From Flemingiibacterium sp045579745 (lineage in GTDB: Bacteria; Bacillota; Clostridia; Oscillospirales; CAG-272): a stretch of DNA of 13,415 bases. A program made the position numbers and the translations under genes. Positions 1 through 8,395 of the stretch are shown here, in pieces (position 1 is the first letter of the stretch; every line of letters begins with the position of its first letter). The stretch is from positions 1 through 13,415 of the forward strand of contig JAZNMQ010000059.1 in NCBI GenBank assembly GCA_045579745.1, in the 5' to 3' direction. The notes beneath the pieces were generated by a model. It was not told where the DNA came from. It ran no database searches and saw only the letters and a program-made list of their open reading frames with translations.

Positions 1-12
1 AGATCTTTCAGT

Positions 13-80
13 GGGCGTTCAGCCCTATGCCAGTACCACGCCCTTATAGGGCGGAGCAAACCACCGGCTTTGCCGGTGGG
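13..80. repeat. Hairpin-rich REP-like intergenic element (part)
   Basis: This stretch contains several perfect inverted repeats. CGCCCT (39-44) pairs with AGGGCG (48-53) around a TAT loop. CCACCGGC (61-68) pairs with GCCGGTGG (72-79) around a TTT loop. Two alternative pairings also exist: GCCCTAT (22-28) with ATAGGGC (46-52), and GGGCGT (13-18) with ACGCCC (38-43). The GC stems with 3-nt T-rich loops resemble the hairpins at 8485-8516, which suggests a dispersed palindromic repeat family. The element may extend left of the window. Membership of a repeat family is inference; the hairpins are directly visible. Confidence 0.5.
61..79 (-). terminator. Candidate terminator hairpin of gpmI
   Basis: An 8-bp perfect GC-rich stem with a 3-nt loop lies 15 bases past the gpmI stop codon on the minus strand. 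The T-tract after it is short (TTTG), so termination may be incomplete, or the hairpin may belong mainly to the repeat element around it. Confidence 0.45.
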
Positions 81-93
81 CATGATTGTGCGG

Positions 94-1749
94 TTATTTA
101 ATTTTGATAATGGATTCATCCCATGCCGAGGGAGCCTCGTAGCCGAGGAGATTAACCATTGTAGCGGCAACGTTCGAGAGTCCGAAGGAGCCGTCATCTG
201 CCTTGATCTCATACTTGTCGCTTGAATTGTTGTCGTAGATATAGCAGGGAACGGGGTTGAGGGTGTGGCTTGTCTTAGCCTTATAGGAACCGTCCTTGTT
301 CTTTGAAATGTCGCCCGTCTTCTTGTTGAGCTCGTACATTTCGTCAGCGTTTCCGTGGTCAGCGGTGATAAGAGCCGCGCCGTGGAGCTTGTCTACGACA
401 GCGAGAATGCGTGCGAGCTGAAGGTCGAGCGCTTCAACGCTTACCTGTGTTGCGAGGAAGCTTCCGGTGTGACCTACCATATCGCCGTTCGGAAAGTTAA
501 CGCGGAGATACTTGTATTTTTTGGATTCGAGGCACTCGATAAGCTTGTCGGTGATCTCTGCACACTTCATCCAAGGTCTTTGCTCAAACGGAACAACATC
601 GGAGGGAATCTCGATGTAGGTTTCAAGCTCGTCGCTGAATTTACCCGACTTGTTGCCGTTCCAGAAGTAGGTTACATGACCGTATTTCTGAGTTTCGGAA
701 ATTGCGAGCTGTGAAACGCCGGTGCCTGCAAGGTATTCGCCCATGGTTTCGGTGATTTCGGGAGGAGAAACGAGGTACTTGTGCGGAATGTGGAGGTCGC
801 CGTCGTATTCGAGCATTCCAGCGTAAACCACCTTAGGGAATCTCACGCGGTCGAACTTGTCAAGCTCAGCATCGTCGAATGCCTTGGAGATCTCGATCGA
901 ACGGTCGCCGCGGAAGTTGAAGAAGATCACGCTGTCGCCGTCGTTGACTGTTCCGACGGGCTTGCCGTCCTCTGCAATAACGAAAGGAGGCAAATCCTGG
1001 TCGATTACATGAAGCTCCTCGCGGTAGGTCTTAACAGCCTCGGCAGCGCTTGCGAACTGTCTGCCCTCGCCAAGAACGTGAGTCTTCCAGCCGAGCTCTA
1101 CCATTGACCAGTTAGCCTCGTAACGGTCCATAGTAATCTGCATACGACCGCCGCCTGATGCGATTCTGATGTCGAAATCAGCGTCACGAAGATCACTTAA
1201 AAATGCTTCGAACGGGTCGATATATTCGAGCGCGGAGGTTTCACCAACGTCGCGTCCGTCGATAAGAATGTGAATGCGAACCGACTTGACAGCTTCTTCC
1301 TTAGCGCGAACGAGCATAGCCTTCAGATGGTCGATGTGAGAGTGAACATTACCGTCGGAGAAAAGTCCGAGGAAGTGAAGTGTGGAATTGTTCGCCTTTA
1401 CATTAGAGATGAGCTCCTGCCAGGTTGCGGATGCGAACATCTTTCCTGATTCGATAGACTGCGAAACGAGCTTTGCACCCTGCGCGAAAACCTGACCTGC
1501 GCCGAGAGCGTTGTGTCCTACCTCGGAGTTACCCATGTCATCGTCTGAGGGAAGTCCTACAGCGGTTCCGTGAGCCTTAAGATTAACATGCGGATACTTT
1601 GCAGCAAGCATGTCAAGTGTGGGTGTGTTGGCTGCGGCAACAGCGTTTGCGGCATTGTCGGGAGCAATACCGATTCCGTCCATTACGATGGTAAGTACGG
1701 GACCTTCGATGCCCGCGAAGCCTGCAAGCTTTGAAAGTTTTTTATCCAT
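94..1749 (-). CDS. gpmI: 2,3-bisphosphoglycerate-independent phosphoglycerate mutase
   Basis: This cytoplasmic glycolytic/gluconeogenic enzyme interconverts 3- and 2-phosphoglycerate through a phosphoserine intermediate and two bound metal ions. The protein is 551 residues from the chosen ATG, which follows a GGAGGAAG ribosome binding site at good spacing; an in-frame ATG 11 codons upstream lies at the promoter -10 and has no such site. The alkaline-phosphatase-like motifs are intact: metal ligand Asp24 (MDGIG), catalytic Ser75 in MGNSEVGH, HSH at 136-138, DGRD at 164-167, NFRGDR at 278-283, Lys355 in SETQKYGHV, Asp423/His427 in GDMVGHTG, Asp464/His465 in TADHGN, and His495. The run NALGAGQVFAQGAKLV after the catalytic Ser matches the plant/kinetoplastid-like subtype rather than the Bacillus type, and Ser75 matches the numbering of the trypanosomatid enzymes. 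It is monocistronic and divergent from the lipoprotein gene. Confidence 0.97.
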   Translation of the reverse strand: MDKKLSKLAGFAGIEGPVLTIVMDGIGIAPDNAANAVAAANTPTLDMLAAKYPHVNLKAHGTAVGLPSDDDMGNSEVGHNALGAGQVFAQGAKLVSQSIESGKMFASATWQELISNVKANNSTLHFLGLFSDGNVHSHIDHLKAMLVRAKEEAVKSVRIHILIDGRDVGETSALEYIDPFEAFLSDLRDADFDIRIASGGGRMQITMDRYEANWSMVELGWKTHVLGEGRQFASAAEAVKTYREELHVIDQDLPPFVIAEDGKPVGTVNDGDSVIFFNFRGDRSIEISKAFDDAELDKFDRVRFPKVVYAGMLEYDGDLHIPHKYLVSPPEITETMGEYLAGTGVSQLAISETQKYGHVTYFWNGNKSGKFSDELETYIEIPSDVVPFEQRPWMKCAEITDKLIECLESKKYKYLRVNFPNGDMVGHTGSFLATQVSVEALDLQLARILAVVDKLHGAALITADHGNADEMYELNKKTGDISKNKDGSYKAKTSHTLNPVPCYIYDNNSSDKYEIKADDGSFGLSNVAATMVNLLGYEAPSAWDESIIKIK

Positions 1750-1755
1750 TATCTT

Positions 1756-1760
1756 CCTCC
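1756..1760 (-). promoter_or_regulatory. Ribosome binding site that sets the gpmI start
   Basis: The minus strand reads GGAGG here, 6 bases before the ATG at 1749. It supports the 551-residue form over the longer reading that starts at 1782. Confidence 0.85.
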
Positions 1761-1784
1761 AAAAATTAAAATCATTCAACATAT

Positions 1785-1812
1785 ATTATACACCCAAATT
1801 GTGAATAAACAA
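1785..1812 (-). promoter_or_regulatory. Candidate sigma-A promoter of gpmI
   Basis: The minus strand has TTGTTT (1807-1812) and TATAAT (1785-1790) with a 16-bp spacer. Transcription would start near 1778, giving a leader of about 30 nt that includes the GGAGG site. The -10 matches consensus and the -35 is moderate. Confidence 0.6.
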
Positions 1813-1846
1813 TGATATTTTTGATATTTAATCAGATTTTGCTGTT

Positions 1847-1872
1847 CCTATAAAAATCGCAGTTTTTGTAGG
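1847..1872. repeat. Inverted repeat in the divergent intergenic region
   Basis: CCTATAAAAA (1847-1856) pairs with TTTTTGTAGG (1863-1872) around a 6-nt spacer, with one wobble/mismatch position. It lies upstream of both divergent promoters and could be a regulator site or a short hairpin. No regulator is identifiable. Confidence 0.35.
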
Positions 1873-1957
1873 TCGTTTTATGGTATTCTTGACAAGCGCG
1901 GGGTGAATTATTATCGCACGCCGCTTTCGATTCGCCGACAAATATCGACCCATTTCG

Positions 1958-1986
1958 TTGACAATACAGTGCGTTCATGGTATACT
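1958..1986 (+). promoter_or_regulatory. Extended -10 sigma-A promoter of the CotH lipoprotein gene
   Basis: TTGACA (1958-1963) and TATACT (1981-1986) are separated by exactly 17 bp, with a TGG triplet just before the -10 (extended -10). Transcription would start near 1993, leaving a leader of about 33 nt with GGAG at 2013-2016. This is close to the ideal housekeeping promoter. Confidence 0.85.
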
Positions 1987-2025
1987 ATACACATAAAATG
2001 TAAACATCGTTAGGAGCTTTATTTG

Positions 2026-4851
2026 ATGAAAAGAGTTCTGATTTCACTTTTATTAATACTCCCTTTGATTTCTCTTGCAATCGGATGCGAGAAGGCTCCC
2101 GAGCAAACGGATACCGAGGCTGAGCCTGCACCTCCACCCGAAGTGATTGAGGTAATAGAGGATGTTACCGTTTTGTTCACGGGTAATACCTGCGGCGGAC
2201 TTGACGGGGGCTTTGATTACTCAGCTCTCTGCGAATTAAAGAACGAGATTCTGACTTACAACGAGAATGTACTTCTTGTTGACCTCGGCGGCTTTGCAAA
2301 TTGTCTGCCGACAAATTCAAATAATCTCATGGAAGCTACATTATCATTAATGAGCGCTGTCGGATATGACCTTGCAGTTGCGGCTGACAGCGAATTTGTG
2401 ATGGGTGTTGACACACTTTTAAGCGCGAGCGAAAATGTCGGATTGCCCTTTGTATCGGCGAATTTTATTGACACAGCTGCGGACAAATCCGCTTTTGAGC
2501 CATACAAAATATTCGACATCGGCGAAAGAAAGATCGCTTTTGTCGGCGTGAGTGCTCCGACATTGATTCCCCTTGGATTCATCGATAAGGATGGAGTAGT
2601 GAAGTATTCCTTCTGCGAGGCTGATTTATATGAGCGAGTGCAGGGCGCTGTTGACAGCGCGCTTGGTGAGGGTGCGGAGCTTGTCATACTTCTTTCAAAT
2701 CTCGGGAATGAGGCGTCTGATACGGATTTTACGGTATCGAAGCTAATTTCTAATACCAACGGAATCGACGCTGTGCTTGACGGAATGACATCAAGTGATA
2801 ACAAAAACGAGCTGTTTGAAAACAGCCAAGGCGTTAAGGTTCCGCTCTTTGCGCCAAATTCGGAGCAAGGCTTTGCAGGCTGCCTCGAATTATCCGCAAA
2901 TGGTGATATCAACGCACGGTATATTGATGCTTTCGAGGGAAGCGATACTAACATCGCAGCTCTCGTGAATGAATTAAAAGCAGAATTTGAAGCCGAAAGG
3001 ACAAAAACGATCGCAAAATCTGACAGCGAGCTTATTGCTGTTGCTCCCGAAACTGACATCACGGTCATAAATACTTCCGAAACGAATCTCGGAAATCTTA
3101 TTGCAGACGCATATAAATATGCCTCGGGCGCGGATGTAACAATTGTCAGCAGCGGCGAGATCGCTTGCGGAATTCCCGCGGGAGATATAAATGTCGATAG
3201 CATTCTCTGTGTAATCGACGGGGGAGCAACACTTAATTTGGTTAGAGCAAACGGAAGCGAGCTTCTCGACTGCCTTGAAATTGCATACAATAAGCTCCCT
3301 GAGGCGTCGTTGGAATTCCTAAGCCTTAGCGGTATTACTCTCACGATCGACATGAATAAAGCTCCGACAGTAATCACCGATGAAAATGGCGTATTTTCAG
3401 GAATCGATGGCGAACGGCGCGTAACGGACGTCGTTATAGGTGGGGAGCCGCTCGATGTCAGCAAGACTTATTTGATTGCATACTCAAGCGAGGCACCGCA
3501 CAGCCTGACGGGCATTTTTGACGACAACGCTTTTGTTTTCAAAAAATCAATTAAGGCGACGGCGGCGATCGCAGCATATTTATGTGATTCGCTTGGCGGA
3601 GCTATCGGAGAGGGATATTCGCATCTTTATGGCGAGGACAGAATCAGAAAAATTCCCTTAGGTGAAAAGGAACCGCCGAAATCGACCTCTGACCTTCCGC
3701 AGATCTATATTACAACAAAAGGCAATGCGGCTATAAAGCGTACGTCTTACATTTCATGTGCGATAACCATTCACGACCCGACGGGCGTTTACAGCGATAT
3801 TTACGACGAGGTTTCTACAATTAAGATTCGCGGAAATTCTACTTCTGTCGGCGAAAAAGCGCCGTATAACATCAAATTTGAGTCAAAACAGGATGTGCTT
3901 GGGCTCGGTACGGGCAAGAAATGGAATCTGCTTGCGAATATGTATGACAAAACGCAGTTCCGCAATATGCTCGCGTTTGAATTTGCCGACGCTATTGGTG
4001 TTAATTATGTTTCAAGCTCGCGCTTTGCTGAGGTTTATGTAAACGGCGAATATCGTGGCATGTATCAGATTTGCGAGCCGATTGGCGCAAGCCCGACGCG
4101 TGTTGATATTGATCTTAGCAATAACGAATATCTGCTTGAGCTTGAGCCAAGGGTTGGATATTCAAACGACTATCACATAATCGCTCCGTATACGGGATAT
4201 ATATTCGGATATAACGAGCCTGAAAAGCCGACGGCTGACCAGCAGGAATGGCTGAAGGAGTTTCTCAAAAAGGTCGAAACCGCATTGTATTCGGGCAATT
4301 ATGAGACGGTAAAGAAGTATATCGATGTCGAGTCGTTTGCAAGAAACTACATCGTTCAAGAGCTGTTCAAGCAGGTCGATTACAATACCTCAAGCACACG
4401 CTTCTATGTCAAGGACGGCAAGCTGTATGAGGGGCCGATTTGGGATTTCGACCTCAGCAGCGGTAACTGCTCGTTCTACTATTATCCGGCATACAATAAC
4501 GATACTACCACGCGCTTGTCATATCAAGGACGTTACACGGTCGGCATTTATAATATATATCTTTTCCGTTACAGCGAATTTAAGGAGCTCGTAGCTTTGC
4601 TGTATAAGGAGCTGCAGCCGAATATTGTAAACCTCTATGAGGCGAACGAGCTTGGTCAAAGCCGGATTGACGAGCTTCTCTCGAAGTATCAGGCGGATAT
4701 CGACCGAAATAATACGATTTGGTCAACAAAAGAGCGCTCGAATCTATATGAGCATGTTCCCGTTGACGGTACATACGAGGGAGAAATAAACTATCTTCGT
4801 GATTGGCTGAAAAATCGAAATGAATGGCTGTATGATTACTATTGCAAATAG
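2026..4851 (+). CDS. Lipoprotein: degenerate 5'-nucleotidase module fused to CotH-kinase-like domain
   Basis: This predicted surface lipoprotein has 941 residues from the ATG 9 nt after GGAG; the TTG one codon earlier is a worse start. A hydrophobic leader ends in the lipobox-like LAIGC (Cys21), followed by a short acidic/proline linker. Residues ~46-305 resemble the metallophosphatase half of UshA/5'-nucleotidases, but the metal-binding motifs are changed: FTGNTCGG (51-58) replaces TNDxHG, VDLGG replaces DxGD, and AADSEF (119-124) replaces GNHEF. Residues ~330-540 resemble the 5'-nucleotidase C-terminal domain, with NLGNLIADAY (354-363) kept but the usual GGxR altered to SGEIACG. Residues ~555-935 are CotH-like: IKIRGNS (599-605), KAPYNIKF (611-618), a WNLLANMYDKTQFRN block (633-647), YVNGEYRGMYQICE and GPIWDFD (803-809). 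CotH proteins are atypical secreted protein kinases, known from spore coats and common in clostridial surface proteins. The nucleotidase half is probably a binding scaffold. The substrate is unknown. Confidence 0.85.
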   Translation: MKRVLISLLLILPLISLAIGCEKAPEQTDTEAEPAPPPEVIEVIEDVTVLFTGNTCGGLDGGFDYSALCELKNEILTYNENVLLVDLGGFANCLPTNSNNLMEATLSLMSAVGYDLAVAADSEFVMGVDTLLSASENVGLPFVSANFIDTAADKSAFEPYKIFDIGERKIAFVGVSAPTLIPLGFIDKDGVVKYSFCEADLYERVQGAVDSALGEGAELVILLSNLGNEASDTDFTVSKLISNTNGIDAVLDGMTSSDNKNELFENSQGVKVPLFAPNSEQGFAGCLELSANGDINARYIDAFEGSDTNIAALVNELKAEFEAERTKTIAKSDSELIAVAPETDITVINTSETNLGNLIADAYKYASGADVTIVSSGEIACGIPAGDINVDSILCVIDGGATLNLVRANGSELLDCLEIAYNKLPEASLEFLSLSGITLTIDMNKAPTVITDENGVFSGIDGERRVTDVVIGGEPLDVSKTYLIAYSSEAPHSLTGIFDDNAFVFKKSIKATAAIAAYLCDSLGGAIGEGYSHLYGEDRIRKIPLGEKEPPKSTSDLPQIYITTKGNAAIKRTSYISCAITIHDPTGVYSDIYDEVSTIKIRGNSTSVGEKAPYNIKFESKQDVLGLGTGKKWNLLANMYDKTQFRNMLAFEFADAIGVNYVSSSRFAEVYVNGEYRGMYQICEPIGASPTRVDIDLSNNEYLLELEPRVGYSNDYHIIAPYTGYIFGYNEPEKPTADQQEWLKEFLKKVETALYSGNYETVKKYIDVESFARNYIVQELFKQVDYNTSSTRFYVKDGKLYEGPIWDFDLSSGNCSFYYYPAYNNDTTTRLSYQGRYTVGIYNIYLFRYSEFKELVALLYKELQPNIVNLYEANELGQSRIDELLSKYQADIDRNNTIWSTKERSNLYEHVPVDGTYEGEINYLRDWLKNRNEWLYDYYCK

Positions 4852-4884
4852 ATGTACTGATGCATCGGTTATACTTTGAGAAAA

Positions 4885-4906
4885 GTTGTATTTATCATTA
4901 TACAAC
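4885..4906. repeat. Inverted repeat between the two surface-protein genes
   Basis: GTTGTAT (4885-4891) pairs with ATACAAC (4900-4906) across an 8-nt loop, 34 nt after the lipoprotein stop. It has no T-tract on either side, so it is at best a weak terminator. It lies just upstream of the possible promoter of the next gene and could be an operator. Confidence 0.35.
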
Positions 4907-4935
4907 AAGAAAAATGTGTAAATTTATGATAATAT
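4907..4935 (+). promoter_or_regulatory. Possible extended -10 promoter of the beta-helix gene
   Basis: TG-A-TAATAT (4927-4935) looks like an extended -10 element without a recognisable -35 hexamer. The preceding AAATTTATGATA resembles the -10 region of the promoter at 10373-10401. The evidence is weak: the gene could instead be read through from upstream. Confidence 0.3.
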
Positions 4936-4997
4936 ATAAATTACATCATAAAAACTACAATAATGATGAAATGTCTTGAAAGGCGAGGAGGAAAATT

Positions 4998-7900
4998 ATG
5001 ATTCTTAGCAAGACAAGGAACGGACACATGCCCAAATTCCTTATGTGTATTTTGGCATTTTGCATGTGTTTGTTGCTGCTGATCCCCGGTGGCTTGATCG
5101 AGGGCGTATCGGCAGAGGTAATCAAGGCGCCGTTGTTGGCAATCGGCGGTAAAGTTGAAACTTTGCCTACCATCGACGGTGAATTGAAGGAAGAATTCTG
5201 GAACAACGCAACATGGCATGATGTAGCAAACCGTCAGGTAGCTTCAATGCTGAGCAATAACTGTAATTTTGCTGTTGCATGGGACAATGACAATCTCTAT
5301 GTAGCTGTCAAGGTCGTAGATGCTGAAATTGTAACGGAAAATATCCATGAAAGCATTAATAACAATGATGGCATCGAGATCCTCATTGACCCGAAAAATG
5401 CCAAGCTCCTTGGCAAATTCGATGTTAAATCGCTCCGTTTAATGTATCAGGTCGTGGACGGTGCATACCAGATCTGGGGCGGCGTAACCCCTCAGAAGAA
5501 TCTCTCGGCAAAATACCCCGATGTTAAGGCTGCACATGCTATGACCGATGACGGTTATATCGTTGAAGCACTGTTCCCGTTTGCTGATCTTGGCATCGAG
5601 AATCCCAAGGACGGTCTTATCATGGGCTTCGAAGTGACAAACAATGATGACGATGCTGCAGAGACCAAGGCTGCCAGCGACAGAAATACGCTCTATTGGA
5701 ATGAAGAAACCAAGCTGGATAGCCCGGCAACCTGGGGCAACCTCTGCCTTTATAACAAGGCAAAGCCTGTCGTTTCTTACAAGGGCACACCTAAGGTTGA
5801 CGGTGTGATTTCTGCTGACGAGGGTTGGGTCTTCACGAGTGAGGCACCCGGCAACGACAGACTCAGCTACACATTGGCATCCATGTGCGATGATAAGAAT
5901 TTGTATCTCGCAATTGATCTGAAGGGTACCGATCTTGCAAACAGCGGTATGACACTTCTCCTCGATTCCGATGACTGTAAGGATAGTGTTGCAGGCCATT
6001 TGATGCAGGTTGTACACTACAGCTTCCAAAAAAATACGGCTAATGAAGGCGCATCGCTTATAACCTCGGCATCCGTGGGCGGAGATGACGGTTATATTCT
6101 TGAGCTTTATATTCCGCTTGATAAGCTTGGCTACAAACCCGAATACCTTGATACTGTAGGTATGGAGATCGAAATGTTTTCAGTTCATGAAAACTATGAT
6201 AACTCCAATCCGAGAGTAATGTGGAGCAATGCGACAACCGATAGCGTTTGGTCATACTCAACAAGCTACGGTACGATCATCCTCAACAATCCTAATGTAG
6301 CGGGCGGCAATAATGTAGCTCCCACAGGAAATCAGATCTCCTCTTACTCAATCGCAGAGGGTACGAAGCTGTCGGGCAAGATCACAGTAACCGATCCCAA
6401 CGGTGATCCTCTGACATTCACCTTAGACCCCAATAGTAAGAACCCCGGCGAGAGATCCGGCACGTTTGAGCTTAACGAAACTACCGGTGAATGGACATAT
6501 ACTCCTCCCAAGGACATCGTTATTGTAGACACGATCCTTAACTATTATATTCTGGCTGACGACGGACATGGAGGAACATTCCATCAGAGAATTGAGATCC
6601 GAATCGAGCACAAGCCGACATTCAAGACCTATCATGTGGATGGAGATACCGGTAAGGATACAAACAAAGGTCTGACTCCCGAAACGGCATTCCGCACACT
6701 ATTTGGTGCGGTAACCCGACTTCGTCCCGGAGATACTCTGATCGTTCACGAATCGGAAGTGCCGTATGGATATACCGAGCGCGCTGAGCTTCAGATAAAG
6801 AATTCAGGTCTGCCCGAGGCATATATCACCATTAAAGCGGCAGAGGGCGAACGTCCTGTTATCAACACAAACGGCGCATGGAATACGTTTAAGGTTGCGG
6901 GCTCATATATAATTATTGACGGTCTGACAGTAACAGGTATCGGAGATCAGATGCTGCCCCAGATGGCGGATAACTTTAGATACTATCAGCAGAGTCTTAC
7001 CGGTGGCGGCTTACATGCCAATGTCTCGACCTTCAACACCAACGGTATCTCGGTTAATCCCCTCAGCGGTCAGGGCGTAAGTGATGTTGGTATTGACAGA
7101 GTAAAGGTTACCCATCACGTTGTAGTCAGAAACTGTGTTATTGATTACATCACCGGAAGCGGTCTCGGAACCTCGGGAAGTGACTATATCACATTTGAAA
7201 ACAACACGATTACCAACTGCTGTTGGGGTGATATGTACGCAAACAGCGGTATTGGCACGCTTGGAAACATCGATATTGACGACAACTTCGATGCACACAA
7301 GATCGTAATCAGAAATAACATAACTGCAGGAAACCGTCACTTCGTACCGTGGGTTCATATTAAAAAGTTCTCGGACGGTAACGGTATCATCGTCGACTCC
7401 ACCGACAATGCAAAGACGAGCAAGAGCCGTCTTGAGAAGGGCGACAAGTGGGGCGTTCAGCCGTATATGGGCAGATACTTAATTGCAAACAACCTGTCAT
7501 ACTTTAACGGCGGTTCGGGCATTCATGCATTCGACTCAGCAAATATAGATATTGTAAATAACACGATCTATCAAAATGGTTCCACACCTGCGCTTCGAAA
7601 TGAATACAGCGACCTCTTCTCGAATTCTTCGGATGATGTCAGAATGTACAACAATATTGTATATTCCAGATCTGATGGACGTGAAAACATTTCCGGCTCG
7701 TCGAGCAGCGAGGTTGAGTATGACTACAACCTGTTCTTCAACTCCGAAGTCAACAACCTTGGCAAGAACATCGCGGGCAAAAACGGCGTGGCAGGTACAA
7801 CAGCAGGTGAAAACAACCTTTACGACACGGATCCTCTGTTTGTGAATGTCTATGATGTTGACTACGATACAGGAACCCCATATCCCGAGGATTGGGAAGA

Positions 7901-8375
7901 CTTTATGGTTCAGTATGCAAATGACGGCGGATACTTCATCGGTGCAGACTACAACGTAAATATCCTCGGATTTGACTTCACGTTGAAGGAAGATTCGCCT
8001 GCAATTGGCAGTGGTAGTAAGGAATGGTCGGATTTGCTCGGAAATACGGATAACCGTATGGGCATTTTCGGCACAATCGGATCTCCGATGAGACCTATTG
8101 TTGCATCCGATGCAGTTCCCTCAACCTACTTGGATCTCGGTGAGGCTCCCAAAACGGAACCGGCAACATATGATGATGTGAAGGATAACGAAACGGATAC
8201 TGATAGCAATGTTGGCTCCGATTCCGATACGGCTGACACCGACACAACTGATGTTGAGAACCCGACAGATTCAGCGAATACGGTGATCTTCTGGATCATT
8301 GGTGCAGTTGTAGCCGTTGGCGTAATCGTTGGTTTGATCTTCGGTTTGAAGAAGTCAAAGGCAAAGAAAAACTGA
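4998..8375 (+). CDS. Secreted, membrane-anchored CBM9-like / cadherin-like / parallel beta-helix protein
   Basis: This is a 1125-residue extracellular protein. The ATG follows GAGGAGG (4985-4991) by 6 nt; another Met at residue 11 is possible. A signal peptide spans about residues 1-39 (cleavage likely after VSA). Two CBM9-like domains lie at ~54-252 (PTIDGELKEEFWNNATW, then DNDNLYVAVKV and DGIEILID) and ~258-431 (TPKVDGVISADEGW, CDDKNLYLAID). A cadherin/VCBS-like domain follows at ~440-538 (TDPNGDPLTF, WTYTPP, ADDGHGG). From ~545 (YHVDGDTGKDTNKGLTPETA) to ~1030 there is a right-handed parallel beta-helix with repeated NN-x-I/NNTI turns, as in pectate-lyase-like folds and related uncharacterised surface proteins. 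An Asp/Thr-rich linker (1058-1092), a hydrophobic helix (~1095-1117) and a Lys-rich tail end the protein, so it is probably membrane-anchored; there is no LPXTG. It likely binds or cleaves a polysaccharide, but no catalytic residues could be assigned. Confidence 0.85.
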   Translation: MILSKTRNGHMPKFLMCILAFCMCLLLLIPGGLIEGVSAEVIKAPLLAIGGKVETLPTIDGELKEEFWNNATWHDVANRQVASMLSNNCNFAVAWDNDNLYVAVKVVDAEIVTENIHESINNNDGIEILIDPKNAKLLGKFDVKSLRLMYQVVDGAYQIWGGVTPQKNLSAKYPDVKAAHAMTDDGYIVEALFPFADLGIENPKDGLIMGFEVTNNDDDAAETKAASDRNTLYWNEETKLDSPATWGNLCLYNKAKPVVSYKGTPKVDGVISADEGWVFTSEAPGNDRLSYTLASMCDDKNLYLAIDLKGTDLANSGMTLLLDSDDCKDSVAGHLMQVVHYSFQKNTANEGASLITSASVGGDDGYILELYIPLDKLGYKPEYLDTVGMEIEMFSVHENYDNSNPRVMWSNATTDSVWSYSTSYGTIILNNPNVAGGNNVAPTGNQISSYSIAEGTKLSGKITVTDPNGDPLTFTLDPNSKNPGERSGTFELNETTGEWTYTPPKDIVIVDTILNYYILADDGHGGTFHQRIEIRIEHKPTFKTYHVDGDTGKDTNKGLTPETAFRTLFGAVTRLRPGDTLIVHESEVPYGYTERAELQIKNSGLPEAYITIKAAEGERPVINTNGAWNTFKVAGSYIIIDGLTVTGIGDQMLPQMADNFRYYQQSLTGGGLHANVSTFNTNGISVNPLSGQGVSDVGIDRVKVTHHVVVRNCVIDYITGSGLGTSGSDYITFENNTITNCCWGDMYANSGIGTLGNIDIDDNFDAHKIVIRNNITAGNRHFVPWVHIKKFSDGNGIIVDSTDNAKTSKSRLEKGDKWGVQPYMGRYLIANNLSYFNGGSGIHAFDSANIDIVNNTIYQNGSTPALRNEYSDLFSNSSDDVRMYNNIVYSRSDGRENISGSSSSEVEYDYNLFFNSEVNNLGKNIAGKNGVAGTTAGENNLYDTDPLFVNVYDVDYDTGTPYPEDWEDFMVQYANDGGYFIGADYNVNILGFDFTLKEDSPAIGSGSKEWSDLLGNTDNRMGIFGTIGSPMRPIVASDAVPSTYLDLGEAPKTEPATYDDVKDNETDTDSNVGSDSDTADTDTTDVENPTDSANTVIFWIIGAVVAVGVIVGLIFGLKKSKAKKN

Positions 8376-8395
8376 TAATCGATTATTTGAAAGTG

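Noticed and set aside
1750..1782. The longer gpmI reading frame that starts at 1782
   Set aside because: Its Met lies only a few bases from the -10 hexamer, before or at the likely transcript start, and has no ribosome binding site; the ATG at 1749 has GGAGG at good spacing.
1889..1917. A TTGACA at 1889-1894 considered as a second promoter for the lipoprotein gene
   Set aside because: No acceptable -10 hexamer lies 16-18 bp downstream, while the promoter at 1958-1986 is near-consensus.
2256..3464. A 402-codon minus-strand open frame opposite the lipoprotein gene
   Set aside because: It is an antisense shadow: Ser/Thr/Pro-rich, no recognisable domain, and the plus-strand frame has clear family motifs and a promoter.
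4943..4968. CATCAT/ATGATG inverted repeat upstream of the beta-helix gene
   Set aside because: Only six A/T-rich base pairs with a 13-nt loop; too likely by chance to annotate.
5439..6029. A 196-codon minus-strand open frame opposite the beta-helix gene
   Set aside because: It has no ribosome binding site or family motif and is fully inside the well-supported CBM9-like coding region.
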